From the NCBI GenBank assembly GCA_902491765.1, contig CABUIY010000035.1, forward strand, positions 1 to 5,241: a DNA stretch of 5,241 nucleotides. Direction: 5' to 3'. Below, one piece after another: positions 1 to 5,241 of this stretch (positions are counted from its first letter, which is position 1; each line of letters starts with the position of its first letter). The stretch is from an uncultured Collinsella sp. (lineage in GTDB: Bacteria > Actinomycetota > Coriobacteriia > Coriobacteriales > Coriobacteriaceae). The notes under the pieces are model-generated. The model ran no database searches and was not told the DNA's origin. It saw nothing but the letters and a program-made list of their open reading frames with translations. The position numbers were made by a program, and so were the translations under genes.

Positions 1-16
1 TAGCGGGTGGTTTAAA

Positions 17-37
17 GCTGGCCGCTGCGCGGCCAGC
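17..37. repeat. Small perfect GC hairpin
   Basis: A 9-bp perfect inverted repeat (GCTGGCCGC at 17-25, GCGGCCAGC at 29-37) closes on a 3-base loop. Neither side has a real T-run: read on the minus strand it is followed only by TTTAAA, so it could at most be a weak backup terminator behind the stronger one at 52-92. Its role is unknown. Confidence 0.5.
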
Positions 38-51
38 GGACTAAAGTCTTG

Positions 52-92
52 AAAATCAAAAAGAGCCGGTCGAGCAAACGCTCGATCGGCTC
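52..92 (-). terminator. Intrinsic terminator of the ATPase gene
   Basis: Read on the minus strand, 92 to 63 forms a 13-position stem (GAGCCGATCGAGC against GCTCGACCGGCTC) with a 4-base loop and one A-C mismatch. A U-rich tail TTTTTGATTTT follows directly (complement of about 52-62). It lies about 155 bases past the ATPase stop codon and points the right way. On the plus strand the same stem has a G-U pair in place of the mismatch, but an A-rich side and no T-tract downstream, so it works in one direction only. The long 3' untranslated stretch includes the inverted repeat at 135-225. Confidence 0.85.
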
Positions 93-134
93 ACAAACTT
101 TCCCTCAGCTTACGGTCCCGAGAGGTTGTCCGAA

Positions 135-225
135 GGCCCGACCGCCGAGAGGGGTTTCTTCTGAGCGATCCCGCAGCGCGAAGCGCGAGGACCAGCGAAG
201 AAGAAACCCCGCAGGCGGTCGGGCC
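135..225. repeat. Long two-part inverted repeat (REP/MITE-like hairpin)
   Basis: The outer arms GGCCCGACCGCC (135-146) and GGCGGTCGGGCC (214-225) are a perfect 12-bp match. A 4/3-base internal loop follows, then a second perfect 12-bp pair, GGGGTTTCTTCT (151-162) with AGAAGAAACCCC (199-210). The 36-base apex can continue pairing with bulges (for example TCC 169-171 with GGA 189-191, and CGC 172-174 with GCG 185-187). It begins about 23 bases after the ATPase stop codon, upstream of the terminator in that transcript. Neither strand has a T-run after the stem, so it is not an ordinary terminator. I see no flanking target-site duplication. It may be a dispersed intergenic palindrome or an mRNA 3'-end stabiliser. 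Confidence 0.7.
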
Positions 226-248
226 GGTGGGAGGGATGGCCTTTCGAC

Positions 249-2930
249 CTACTCTTTTTCGACCGCGCGCATGATCGCCTTGTAGATCTCCATCAGCGGG
301 ATGATCAGGAAGGCCAGACCCAGCGCGGCAAGAACGCCCTTGAGCTCAAGCGTCACGGGGCCAAAGAACATCTCGGCAAGCGTCGGCTGCACGGTCACGA
401 TCACCGTCAGCACCAGCGCCAGCGCGGCCGAAGCCCACAGCCACTTGTTCTGCTTCTTCATGCTAAACAGCGACGCACGACGGCTGCGCATATTGAAGCA
501 GTGGAAGATCTCGACCATGTTGAGCGTGATGAAGGCCATCATCACGCCTTCCTCGTCGGCATTACCGGCGATCATATCGGCGATGTGGATGTAGCCCATG
601 TCAAAGTACACGCCCACAAAGAAGCTCGCCAGCACCAGCACGGTGATGATCAGGCCCTGGACCACGCAGTCCAGGCCCATGTGACCGGCAAAGACACCGT
701 CCTTGGCGTTGCGCGGCTTGCGCTTCATGATGTCGCCCTCGGCGTCCTCCATGCCCAGCGCGAGCGCGGGGAAGCAGTCGGTGACCAGGTTCACCCACAG
801 CAGCTGCACCGGCTGGAAGATAGTAAAGCCGATGAGCGTGGCGATGAACACCGAGAACACCTCGGCAAGGTTGGCCGAAAGCAGGAACTGGATGACCTTG
901 CGGATGTTGTCGTAGATGCGACGGCCCTCTTCGCAGGCACCGATGATGGTGGCGAAATTGTCGTCGGCGAGCACCATGTCGGCGACGTTTTTGGTAACGT
1001 CGGTACCGGTGATGCCCATACCCACGCCGATGTCGGCGCGCTTGATGGACGGGGCGTCGTTGACGCCGTCGCCCGTCATGGCGACGATCTGATCGCGCGA
1101 CTTCCAGGCCTCGACGATGCGGGTCTTGTGCTCGGGCTGGACGCGGGCGTACACGCCGTAGTCCTCGATGTGCGCGTCGAGCTCCTCGTCGCTCATGCGG
1201 TCGAGGTCGGCACCGGTAATGGCCTGGCTGCGGTCGGCGACGATGCCCAGCTGCTTGGCGATGGCCACGGCGGTGTCGATGTGGTCGCCCGTGATCATGA
1301 CGGTGCGGATGCCAGCGTCGTGCGCCTCGCGGATAGCGTCGGCCACCTCGGGACGGACCGGGTCGATCATGCCGGACAGGCCGCAGAAGACCAGGTCATG
1401 CTCGAGCGCGGCGGGACTGCAGTCGGCCGGGACCTCGGTGTAGGTGCGGCTTGCCAGCGCCAGCACGCGCAGGGCCTCGTCGGCCATGGCCTTGTTGGCG
1501 GCCACGAGCTCGGCACGACGTTCCTCGGTCAGGGGGACAACCTTATCGCCCTCGTAGATATGGGTGCACAGGCCGATCACCACGTCGGGCGCGCCCTTGG
1601 TGTACTGCTCGTACTCGCCATCCAGGGTCTCGACGACCACGGACATCATCTTACGGCCCGAGTCGAACGGGGCCTCGCCCACGCGCGGGTGCTCGGCAGT
1701 CAGGCCAGTGAGGCCCGCCTTGCCGGCGTCGTTGACGAGCGCGCACTCAGTCGGCTCGCCCACGGCCTCGCCCAAGTCCTCGTCCCACTGGGCATCGGAG
1801 CACAGCGCCATACCGGCCAGGAACTTCTCCTTAGGCGCGGCGAGTTCGTGCTTGACGACGGTCATCTTGTTCTGGGTGAGGGTACCGGTCTTGTCGGAGC
1901 AGATGGTCTGCGTGCAGCCAAGGGTCTCGACGGCAGAGAGCTTGCGGATGATTGCCTGACGCTTGGCCATCTTGGTCACGCCAAGCGACAGCACGATGGT
2001 CACGACGGCGACCAGGCCCTCGGGGATGGCGGCGACGGCAAGCGAGACAGCGACCATAAAGGTGTCGAGCAGGGCGGTCGGGTCGGTAAGAACGTTGCCC
2101 ACGCCGTGGCGGATGATATCGACACCAAAGATAACGACGCAGATGACGATGACCATGATGGTGAGGATGCGGCTGAGCTCGGCAAGCTTCACCTGCAGCG
2201 GCGTGAGCTCTTCCTTGGCCTCAGCCAGGGCACCGGCGATCTTGCCCATCTCGGTATCCATGCCGGTACCGACTACGACGGCGCGGCCACGGCCGTACAC
2301 CACGGTGGAGCCCATGTAGCACATGTTCTTGCGGTCGCCGAGCGGCACGTCATCGGTGCCGGTGGCGAGCTCGATCACGTTGGCATGCTTCTCGACAGGC
2401 ACGGACTCGCCGGTGAGTGCAGCCTCTTCGATCTTCATCGTGGCGCTCTCGAGCACGCGGCAGTCGGCCGGGACGGAGTCGCCCGCCTCGAGCATGATCA
2501 CGTCACCGGGCACGAGCTCGGCGCTCGGCAGGTGCACGAGCTTGCCGTCGCGCAGCACCTTGGACTGCGCCGCGCTCATCTCCTGCAGGGCCTCGAGAGC
2601 CTCCTCGCTTTTAGCTTCCTGGACCACGCCCAGCACCGAGTTGACGATAACGACGAACATGATGATGGCGACGTCGGCAAAGTCCGCCTCGCCCTTGACC
2701 ATGCCCGTGAGTGCACTGATGACGGCGGCAACGATCAGCATGATGACCATGGGATCGGCCATCTGCTCAAAGAAGCGCTTCCACAACGGCGTCTTCTCGG
2801 CTTCCTCGAGCTTGTTAGGGCCTGTCTTGGCGAGGCGCGACGACGCCTCGTCGTTGCTCAGGCCGAGGTTCTCATCGACACCTTGGTCGCTGAGTACCTC
2901 CGCCGCGGCGGACAGGTATTCCTTTTGCAT
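249..2930 (-). CDS. P2A-type cation (probably Ca2+) exporting ATPase
   Basis: Membrane P-type ATPase that couples ATP hydrolysis to cation export, most likely Ca2+. Its 893 residues match the usual bacterial P2A size. Cation-ATPase N-terminus is about 1-75, actuator domain about 105-245 with TGES at 173-176, and phosphorylation site DKTGT at 346-350 (Asp346). The nucleotide-binding domain has KGAP at 445-448; DPVRPE is at 523-528, TGD at 547-549, Lys602, and the hinge GDGVND at 620-625. Ten hydrophobic segments are visible: M1-M4 around 56-77, 83-104, 252-274 and 287-318; M5-M10 around 675-885. By alignment from memory with SERCA, cation ligands are Glu304 (PEGL, M4), Asn687 and Glu690 (M5), Asn714, Thr717 and Asp718 (M6) and Glu807 (M8), so both Ca2+ sites look present. 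The ATG start is supported by AGGAGG 9 bases upstream; stop is TAG. It looks monocistronic. Substrate is inferred; family is certain. Confidence 0.96.
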   Translation of the reverse strand: MQKEYLSAAAEVLSDQGVDENLGLSNDEASSRLAKTGPNKLEEAEKTPLWKRFFEQMADPMVIMLIVAAVISALTGMVKGEADFADVAIIMFVVIVNSVLGVVQEAKSEEALEALQEMSAAQSKVLRDGKLVHLPSAELVPGDVIMLEAGDSVPADCRVLESATMKIEEAALTGESVPVEKHANVIELATGTDDVPLGDRKNMCYMGSTVVYGRGRAVVVGTGMDTEMGKIAGALAEAKEELTPLQVKLAELSRILTIMVIVICVVIFGVDIIRHGVGNVLTDPTALLDTFMVAVSLAVAAIPEGLVAVVTIVLSLGVTKMAKRQAIIRKLSAVETLGCTQTICSDKTGTLTQNKMTVVKHELAAPKEKFLAGMALCSDAQWDEDLGEAVGEPTECALVNDAGKAGLTGLTAEHPRVGEAPFDSGRKMMSVVVETLDGEYEQYTKGAPDVVIGLCTHIYEGDKVVPLTEERRAELVAANKAMADEALRVLALASRTYTEVPADCSPAALEHDLVFCGLSGMIDPVRPEVADAIREAHDAGIRTVMITGDHIDTAVAIAKQLGIVADRSQAITGADLDRMSDEELDAHIEDYGVYARVQPEHKTRIVEAWKSRDQIVAMTGDGVNDAPSIKRADIGVGMGITGTDVTKNVADMVLADDNFATIIGACEEGRRIYDNIRKVIQFLLSANLAEVFSVFIATLIGFTIFQPVQLLWVNLVTDCFPALALGMEDAEGDIMKRKPRNAKDGVFAGHMGLDCVVQGLIITVLVLASFFVGVYFDMGYIHIADMIAGNADEEGVMMAFITLNMVEIFHCFNMRSRRASLFSMKKQNKWLWASAALALVLTVIVTVQPTLAEMFFGPVTLELKGVLAALGLAFLIIPLMEIYKAIMRAVEKE

Positions 2931-2939
2931 ATAGAGTCC

Positions 2940-2945
2940 CCTCCT
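2940..2945 (-). promoter_or_regulatory. Shine-Dalgarno site of the ATPase gene
   Basis: Read on the minus strand this is a full AGGAGG, 9 bases before the ATG at 2930. It fixes the ATPase start. It is unusual because five of its six bases lie inside the right arm of the leader hairpin at 2941-2994. Confidence 0.88.
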
Positions 2946-2994
2946 GGGATTCGGGCCACTCAGCAGATTGATGCCCGATCATAATTCCCAGGAG
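2941..2994 (-). promoter_or_regulatory. Leader hairpin that sequesters the ATPase ribosome-binding site
   Basis: In the ATPase mRNA, CTCCTGGGA (2994-2986) pairs perfectly over 9 bp with TCCCAGGAG (2949-2941), which contains the Shine-Dalgarno core. An inner 6-bp perfect stem pairs TCGGGC (2978-2973) with GCCCGA (2956-2951) around a 16-base loop, separated from the outer stem by a 7/1-base internal loop. Closing the stem would hide the ribosome-binding site. This suggests translational control (riboswitch, thermometer or protein-binding leader) or simply a low basal rate. The pairing is seen directly; regulation is inferred. I do not recognise a known riboswitch family. Confidence 0.55.
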
Positions 2995-3015
2995 AAGGGC
3001 AAGGGCTCATCAAGG

Positions 3016-3034
3016 CTGCCGTGCTGAGCGGCAG
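3016..3034 (-). promoter_or_regulatory. Second small hairpin in the probable ATPase leader
   Basis: CTGCCG (3016-3021) and CGGCAG (3029-3034) form a perfect 6-bp stem with a 7-base loop. If transcription starts near 3042 it would be the first structure in the ATPase 5' leader, upstream of the Shine-Dalgarno-hiding hairpin. No T-run follows, so it is not a terminator. Confidence 0.35.
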
Positions 3035-3048
3035 TTGATAGTGGAGCT

Positions 3049-3078
3049 ATGGTACCCCAAAGCGGCGCGTCTAGCCAA
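3049..3078 (-). promoter_or_regulatory. Weak candidate promoter for the ATPase gene
   Basis: Read on the minus strand, TTGGCT (3078-3073) and TACCAT (3054-3049) are separated by 18 bases and resemble -35 and -10 boxes, each matching the consensus only partly. The start would fall near 3042, giving a leader of about 110 bases. A 12-bp palindrome lies just upstream at 3083-3094. This is the best placed candidate I found, but it is weak. Confidence 0.3.
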
Positions 3079-3082
3079 AACA

Positions 3083-3094
3083 TTCCAATTGGAA
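3083..3094. promoter_or_regulatory. Perfect 12-bp palindrome, candidate operator
   Basis: TTCCAATTGGAA is a gapless perfect palindrome. It sits 5 bases upstream of the candidate -35 box of the ATPase gene and about 150 bases before the probable start of the pyruvate kinase transcript. Its position and symmetry suit a dimeric regulator acting on the ATPase promoter. The binding protein is unknown. Confidence 0.4.
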
Positions 3095-3195
3095 ACACGG
3101 CTCGAGTGCAACGATGCAGACCGTGTGATGCTCAACATTGATAAAACGTTTTTTCTTCGGCGCATCGTCAAACTGAAATATCGCCCAGATAGCAG

Positions 3196-3292
3196 CGGTC
3201 AGAGCGGTTGGTAAAGATTTTTCATATACCGTTTTTACCGCAAAAAATGAACTTCTAATTCGGCATACGGTCGATTTTTTGGGGTATTCGGT
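3196..3292. promoter_or_regulatory. Cluster of six CGGT/ACCG motifs with phased A/T tracts upstream of pyruvate kinase
   Basis: CGGT occurs at 3196, 3205, 3268 and 3289, and its complement ACCG at 3228 and 3237. The first two and the inverted two are each spaced 9 bases apart (CGGT-N5-CGGT facing ACCG-N5-ACCG), and the last two are 21 apart. Between them lie T5 at 3218-3222, T5 at 3232-3236, A6 at 3242-3247 and T6 at 3275-3280, with centres close to multiples of a helical turn for most pairs. ACCGCAAAAAAT (3237-3248) and ATTTTTTGGGGT (3274-3285) also pair at 11 of 12 positions. The block ends at the -10 box of the pyruvate kinase promoter. It could be an activator or repressor site array plus a curved, UP-element-like stretch. 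Confidence 0.4.
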
Positions 3293-3309
3293 CGGCATTT
3301 CGTTATAAT
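3279..3309 (+). promoter_or_regulatory. Promoter of the pyruvate kinase gene
   Basis: A perfect -10 box TATAAT lies at 3304-3309. The best -35 match is TTGGGG at 3279-3284 with a long 19-base spacer, so recognition may lean on the -10 box and the upstream A/T tracts or an activator. Transcription would start near 3316, giving a 5' leader of about 57 bases before the ATG at 3373. Confidence 0.65.
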
Positions 3310-3362
3310 CATCTCAGTTTTATTTCTTATGGTTTATCTATCAGCGCAAGACGATGTCAGAT

Positions 3363-3368
3363 GGAGGT
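3363..3368 (+). promoter_or_regulatory. Shine-Dalgarno site of pyruvate kinase
   Basis: GGAGGT ends 4 bases before the ATG at 3373 and fixes that start. A three-codon frame (ATG GAG GTC TGA, 3361-3372) overlaps the site and ends directly against the start codon. It is probably chance, though it could couple initiation. Confidence 0.75.
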
Positions 3369-3372
3369 CTGA

Positions 3373-4833
3373 ATGTACAAGCGCACCAAGATTGTATGCA
3401 CCATGGGTCCCGCCTGCGATAGCGACGAGACCATCCGTGAGATGATCAAGGCGGGCATGAACGTCGCCCGTTTTAACTTCTCGCACGGATCCTACGACGA
3501 GCACCACGGTCGCATCGAGCGCGTCCGTCGTATTTCCAAGGAGCTCGGTCTGCCCGTCGGCATCCTGCTCGACACCAAGGGCCCCGAGGTCCGCACCGGC
3601 CTTCTGGTCGATGGCAAGAAGGTTGCCGTCAAGACCGGCGATAAGATCGTCGTCACCGCTCAGCCCACGTCCGAGGATTTCCACGGCACCGCTGAGCACA
3701 TCTCCCTCGACTACCTGGCTCTGCCCTCCGAGGTCGAGAAGGGCTCCCTCATCCTGATCGATGACGGCCTGGTTGCCCTCGAGGTCGAGTCCGTCGACGG
3801 CCAGGACATGACCTGCGTCGTCAAGAACGACGGCCTGATTGGCGAGCGCAAGGGCGTCAACATGCCCAACGTCAACATCTCGCTGCCCGCCATCACCGAG
3901 CGCGATCGTCAGGACATCCTCTTTGGCCTGACCGAGAACATCGACTACATCGCCGCTTCCTTCATCCGTGACGGCGAGTCCGTCCGCGGCATCCGCGAGC
4001 TTTGCCGCGAGAACGGCGGCGAGCACGTGACGATCTTCCCGAAGATCGAGTGCGCCCTGGGCGTCGAGAACTTCGACGAGATCCTCGAGGCTTCCGACGG
4101 CATCATGGTCGCCCGTGGCGACCTGGGCATCGAGATCAAGCCCGAGCTCGTTCCGCACATCCAGAAGGAGATCATCGCCAAGTGCAACGCGGCCTACAAG
4201 CCCGTTATCACCGCTACGCAGATGCTCGACTCCATGCAGCAGAACCCGCGCCCGACGCGCGCCGAGGTTGCCGACGTTGCTAACGCCATCTACGACGGCA
4301 CCGACGCCGTTATGCTCTCTGGCGAGTCCGCTGCCGGTAAGTACCCGGTCGAGGCCGTCAAGATGCAGGCCAGCATTGCTCTCGAGACCGAGAAGTACCT
4401 CCCGGCCCACGCTCCGCTCGAGGTTCCGGCCGACGCTCATGGCACCCGCGTCGTCAACAACGTTGTGGGTATGTCCGCTGTGAACATGGCCACCACCGTT
4501 GGCGCCAAGTGCATCACCGTGCCGACGACCACCGGTCGTACCGCTCGCCTGATTTCGCACTTCCGTCCCAACATGCCGATCTGCGCGTTCTCCCGCCACG
4601 AGTGGGCCGTCCAGCAGATGATCATGTACTGGGGCGTTATCCCGCATCAGGCCGAGATTACCCAGGGCACCGTCAACGGCACGATCGTCAAGGCGATCGA
4701 GACCGCTAAGGAGCTCGGCTACGTCGAGGCCGGCGACCTGACCGTCGCTACCGCCGGCGATCCCCGCATGAGCGTCCAGCTCGAGGACAAGGTCTCCTCG
4801 ACCAACGTCGCTTACGTCGCTCAGGTGCGCTAA
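3373..4833 (+). CDS. pyk: Pyruvate kinase
   Basis: Cytosolic enzyme of the last glycolytic step: phosphoenolpyruvate plus ADP gives pyruvate plus ATP. At 486 residues it has the standard A, B and C domains and no C-terminal PEP-utiliser extension. Visible landmarks are the N-terminal KRTKIVCTMGPA, ARFNFSHG at 32-39 (Arg33, Asn35, Ser37), LDTKGPEVRTG at 66-76, and a B domain of about 70-170. The catalytic Lys224 and metal ligand Glu226 sit in FPKIE, Asp250 in ARGDLG and Thr282 in ATQMLDSM. In the C domain, PTTTGRTARLISHFRP (384-399) matches the effector phosphate-binding loop of bacterial enzymes. Two departures from the family are described in the findings: the active-site signature and a longer effector loop (460-478). 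Every lysine codon I read is AAG, consistent with high expression. TAA stop; terminator 28 bases later. Single-gene unit. Confidence 0.97.
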   Translation: MYKRTKIVCTMGPACDSDETIREMIKAGMNVARFNFSHGSYDEHHGRIERVRRISKELGLPVGILLDTKGPEVRTGLLVDGKKVAVKTGDKIVVTAQPTSEDFHGTAEHISLDYLALPSEVEKGSLILIDDGLVALEVESVDGQDMTCVVKNDGLIGERKGVNMPNVNISLPAITERDRQDILFGLTENIDYIAASFIRDGESVRGIRELCRENGGEHVTIFPKIECALGVENFDEILEASDGIMVARGDLGIEIKPELVPHIQKEIIAKCNAAYKPVITATQMLDSMQQNPRPTRAEVADVANAIYDGTDAVMLSGESAAGKYPVEAVKMQASIALETEKYLPAHAPLEVPADAHGTRVVNNVVGMSAVNMATTVGAKCITVPTTTGRTARLISHFRPNMPICAFSRHEWAVQQMIMYWGVIPHQAEITQGTVNGTIVKAIETAKELGYVEAGDLTVATAGDPRMSVQLEDKVSSTNVAYVAQVR

Positions 4834-4860
4834 AACGCACTTGCAGCAGATTTGCATTGC

Positions 4861-4899
4861 AAAGGGCCCGGAAGGCTTCGCCTTCCGGGCCCTTTTTCT
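4861..4899 (+). terminator. Intrinsic terminator of pyruvate kinase
   Basis: The arms at 4861-4876 (AAAGGGCCCGGAAGGC) and 4880-4895 pair perfectly over 16 bp around a TTC triloop. The stem runs into a TTTTTCT tail at 4893-4899. It starts 28 bases after the stop codon. On the opposite strand only a short T3 follows the stem, so it acts mainly on plus-strand transcripts. Confidence 0.93.
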
Positions 4900-5108
4900 G
4901 TGCCAATGCCGCCGCACGGCAAAACACGCACTCATTTCTTTACCAAAAGCGCGAAATCCACCCTTCGAGGCCAAAAAATAAAGTCTCAAGCGCTAAAAGT
5001 GTTCGCCCGGTGGCAAACCCACACTTTAACGGACGCTGCTAAATCGTTTCAGCAAGAGCCAGATCGACCGCGTTTTCGGAAGTGCGGGGAAAAATTGCTT
5101 ACCTCCGA

Positions 5109-5168
5109 GCACAAGCCCTTTTATTTCAACAAAACCCCTGATAAAGTTGGCTTTAATACCGCTTGTGC
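5109..5168. repeat. Inverted repeat with nested hairpin
   Basis: GCACAAGC (5109-5116) and GCTTGTGC (5161-5168) are a perfect 8-bp match 44 bases apart. Between them TAAAG (5142-5146) and CTTTA (5151-5155) form a nested 5-bp stem with a TTGG loop. The arms could close a multi-part RNA structure or be paired protein sites. Function is unknown. Confidence 0.4.
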
Positions 5169-5188
5169 CTGACCTATTTGTCTTTTTG

Positions 5189-5215
5189 TTAGCGCCGGGC
5201 GATTTTAGCCGCTAA
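5189..5215. repeat. 6-bp dyad TTAGCG / CGCTAA
   Basis: TTAGCG (5189-5194) and CGCTAA (5210-5215) are perfect inverted copies 15 bases apart, directly next to the tighter dyad at 5218-5233. A short match like this could be chance; it matters mainly as part of the run of dyads at the window edge. Confidence 0.3.
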
Positions 5216-5217
5216 TA

Positions 5218-5233
5218 GTCAAACTATTTTGAC
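5218..5233. promoter_or_regulatory. Operator-like dyad GTCAAA-N4-TTTGAC
   Basis: GTCAAA (5218-5223) and TTTGAC (5228-5233) are perfect 6-bp inverted copies around CTAT, giving a 16-bp site typical in size for a dimeric helix-turn-helix regulator. It is eight bases from the window end, so the gene it would serve is not visible. Confidence 0.4.
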
Positions 5234-5241
5234 CAATCCCG

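Larger units (their letters stand above)
4900..5241. other. Non-coding stretch downstream of pyruvate kinase
   Basis: No frame here has both a good ribosome-binding site and protein-like composition. The frames that cross it run out of the terminator or out of antisense pyruvate kinase. It is AT-richer than the genes. It contains scattered inverted repeats: AAAGTGT at 4996-5002 with ACACTTT at 5021-5027, then three more dyads between 5109 and 5233 listed separately. The likeliest reading is a spacer followed by the control region of a gene beyond the right edge. Confidence 0.5.

Noticed and set aside
135..225. Long inverted repeat as the ATPase terminator
   Set aside because: No T-run follows on the minus strand, while 52-92 has both a strong stem and a U-rich tail.
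49..285. 78-codon frame on the plus strand over the left intergenic region
   Set aside because: It reads through the terminator and the long inverted repeat and into the ATPase 3' end. Its Arg/Ser-rich composition reflects those repeats, and no Shine-Dalgarno site precedes it.
501..2984. 827-codon open frame on the plus strand opposite the ATPase gene
   Set aside because: It is antisense to a gene with complete P-type ATPase motifs. Its product is an implausible run of His, Asp, Gly, Val and Leu with no domain, as expected when a GC-rich gene is read on the other strand.
3071..3298. 75-codon frame on the minus strand in the divergent intergenic region
   Set aside because: There is no ribosome-binding site at usable spacing, its start lies within the pyk promoter, and it spans the CGGT cluster and the palindrome. 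It could be an annotated hypothetical protein elsewhere but looks like open chance sequence.
3361..3372. Three-codon upstream frame before pyruvate kinase as a regulatory leader peptide
   Set aside because: It overlaps the Shine-Dalgarno site itself and has no site of its own, so it is most simply a by-product of the sequence around GGAGGT.
3334..4989. 551-codon open frame on the minus strand opposite pyruvate kinase
   Set aside because: Antisense shadow of pyk with biased Asp/Gly/Leu/Val composition. It also runs through the pyk terminator and shows no family motif.
4852..5172. 106-codon frame on the plus strand after pyruvate kinase
   Set aside because: It starts within the pyk terminator region and has no ribosome-binding site or recognisable domain.

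Overview
The window is moderately high-GC DNA, roughly 60% in the genes by eye and clearly AT-richer in the intergenic stretches. It carries two complete housekeeping-type genes transcribed divergently. The protein sequences, the GC level and the strong preference for C- or G-ending codons fit a high-GC Gram-positive anaerobe. I lean towards the class Coriobacteriia (Collinsella-like), but this is recognition, not a search. No rRNA, tRNA, CRISPR array or transposase is visible.

Layout. Positions 1-248 are non-coding and lie 3' of the ATPase gene. They hold a small GC hairpin (17-37), a convincing intrinsic terminator for the minus-strand gene (52-92) and a long two-part inverted repeat (135-225) of unknown nature. 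Positions 249-2930 (minus) encode an 893-residue P2A-type ATPase, most likely a Ca2+ exporter, with every catalytic motif intact and residues matching both calcium sites of animal SERCA. Positions 2931-3372 are the divergent intergenic region. It has a leader hairpin that buries the ATPase Shine-Dalgarno sequence, a 12-bp perfect palindrome, a weak ATPase promoter candidate, a cluster of six CGGT/ACCG motifs among phased A/T tracts, and a strong TATAAT box for the plus-strand gene. Positions 3373-4833 (plus) encode pyruvate kinase (486 aa), closed by a textbook terminator at 4861-4899. Positions 4900-5241 hold no credible gene, but several dyads become denser towards the right edge, as expected of a control region for a gene outside the window.

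How the genes relate. The two products are not in one pathway. Pyruvate kinase makes ATP and pyruvate in glycolysis, while the ATPase spends ATP to move cations out across the membrane. They share only the divergent control region. Each gene appears monocistronic, with its own start signals and terminator. I see no new multi-gene system here. The most interesting material is in the non-coding DNA: the SD-sequestering leader, the CGGT motif cluster and the long 3' hairpin. Next come the divergent active-site signature and effector loop of pyruvate kinase.
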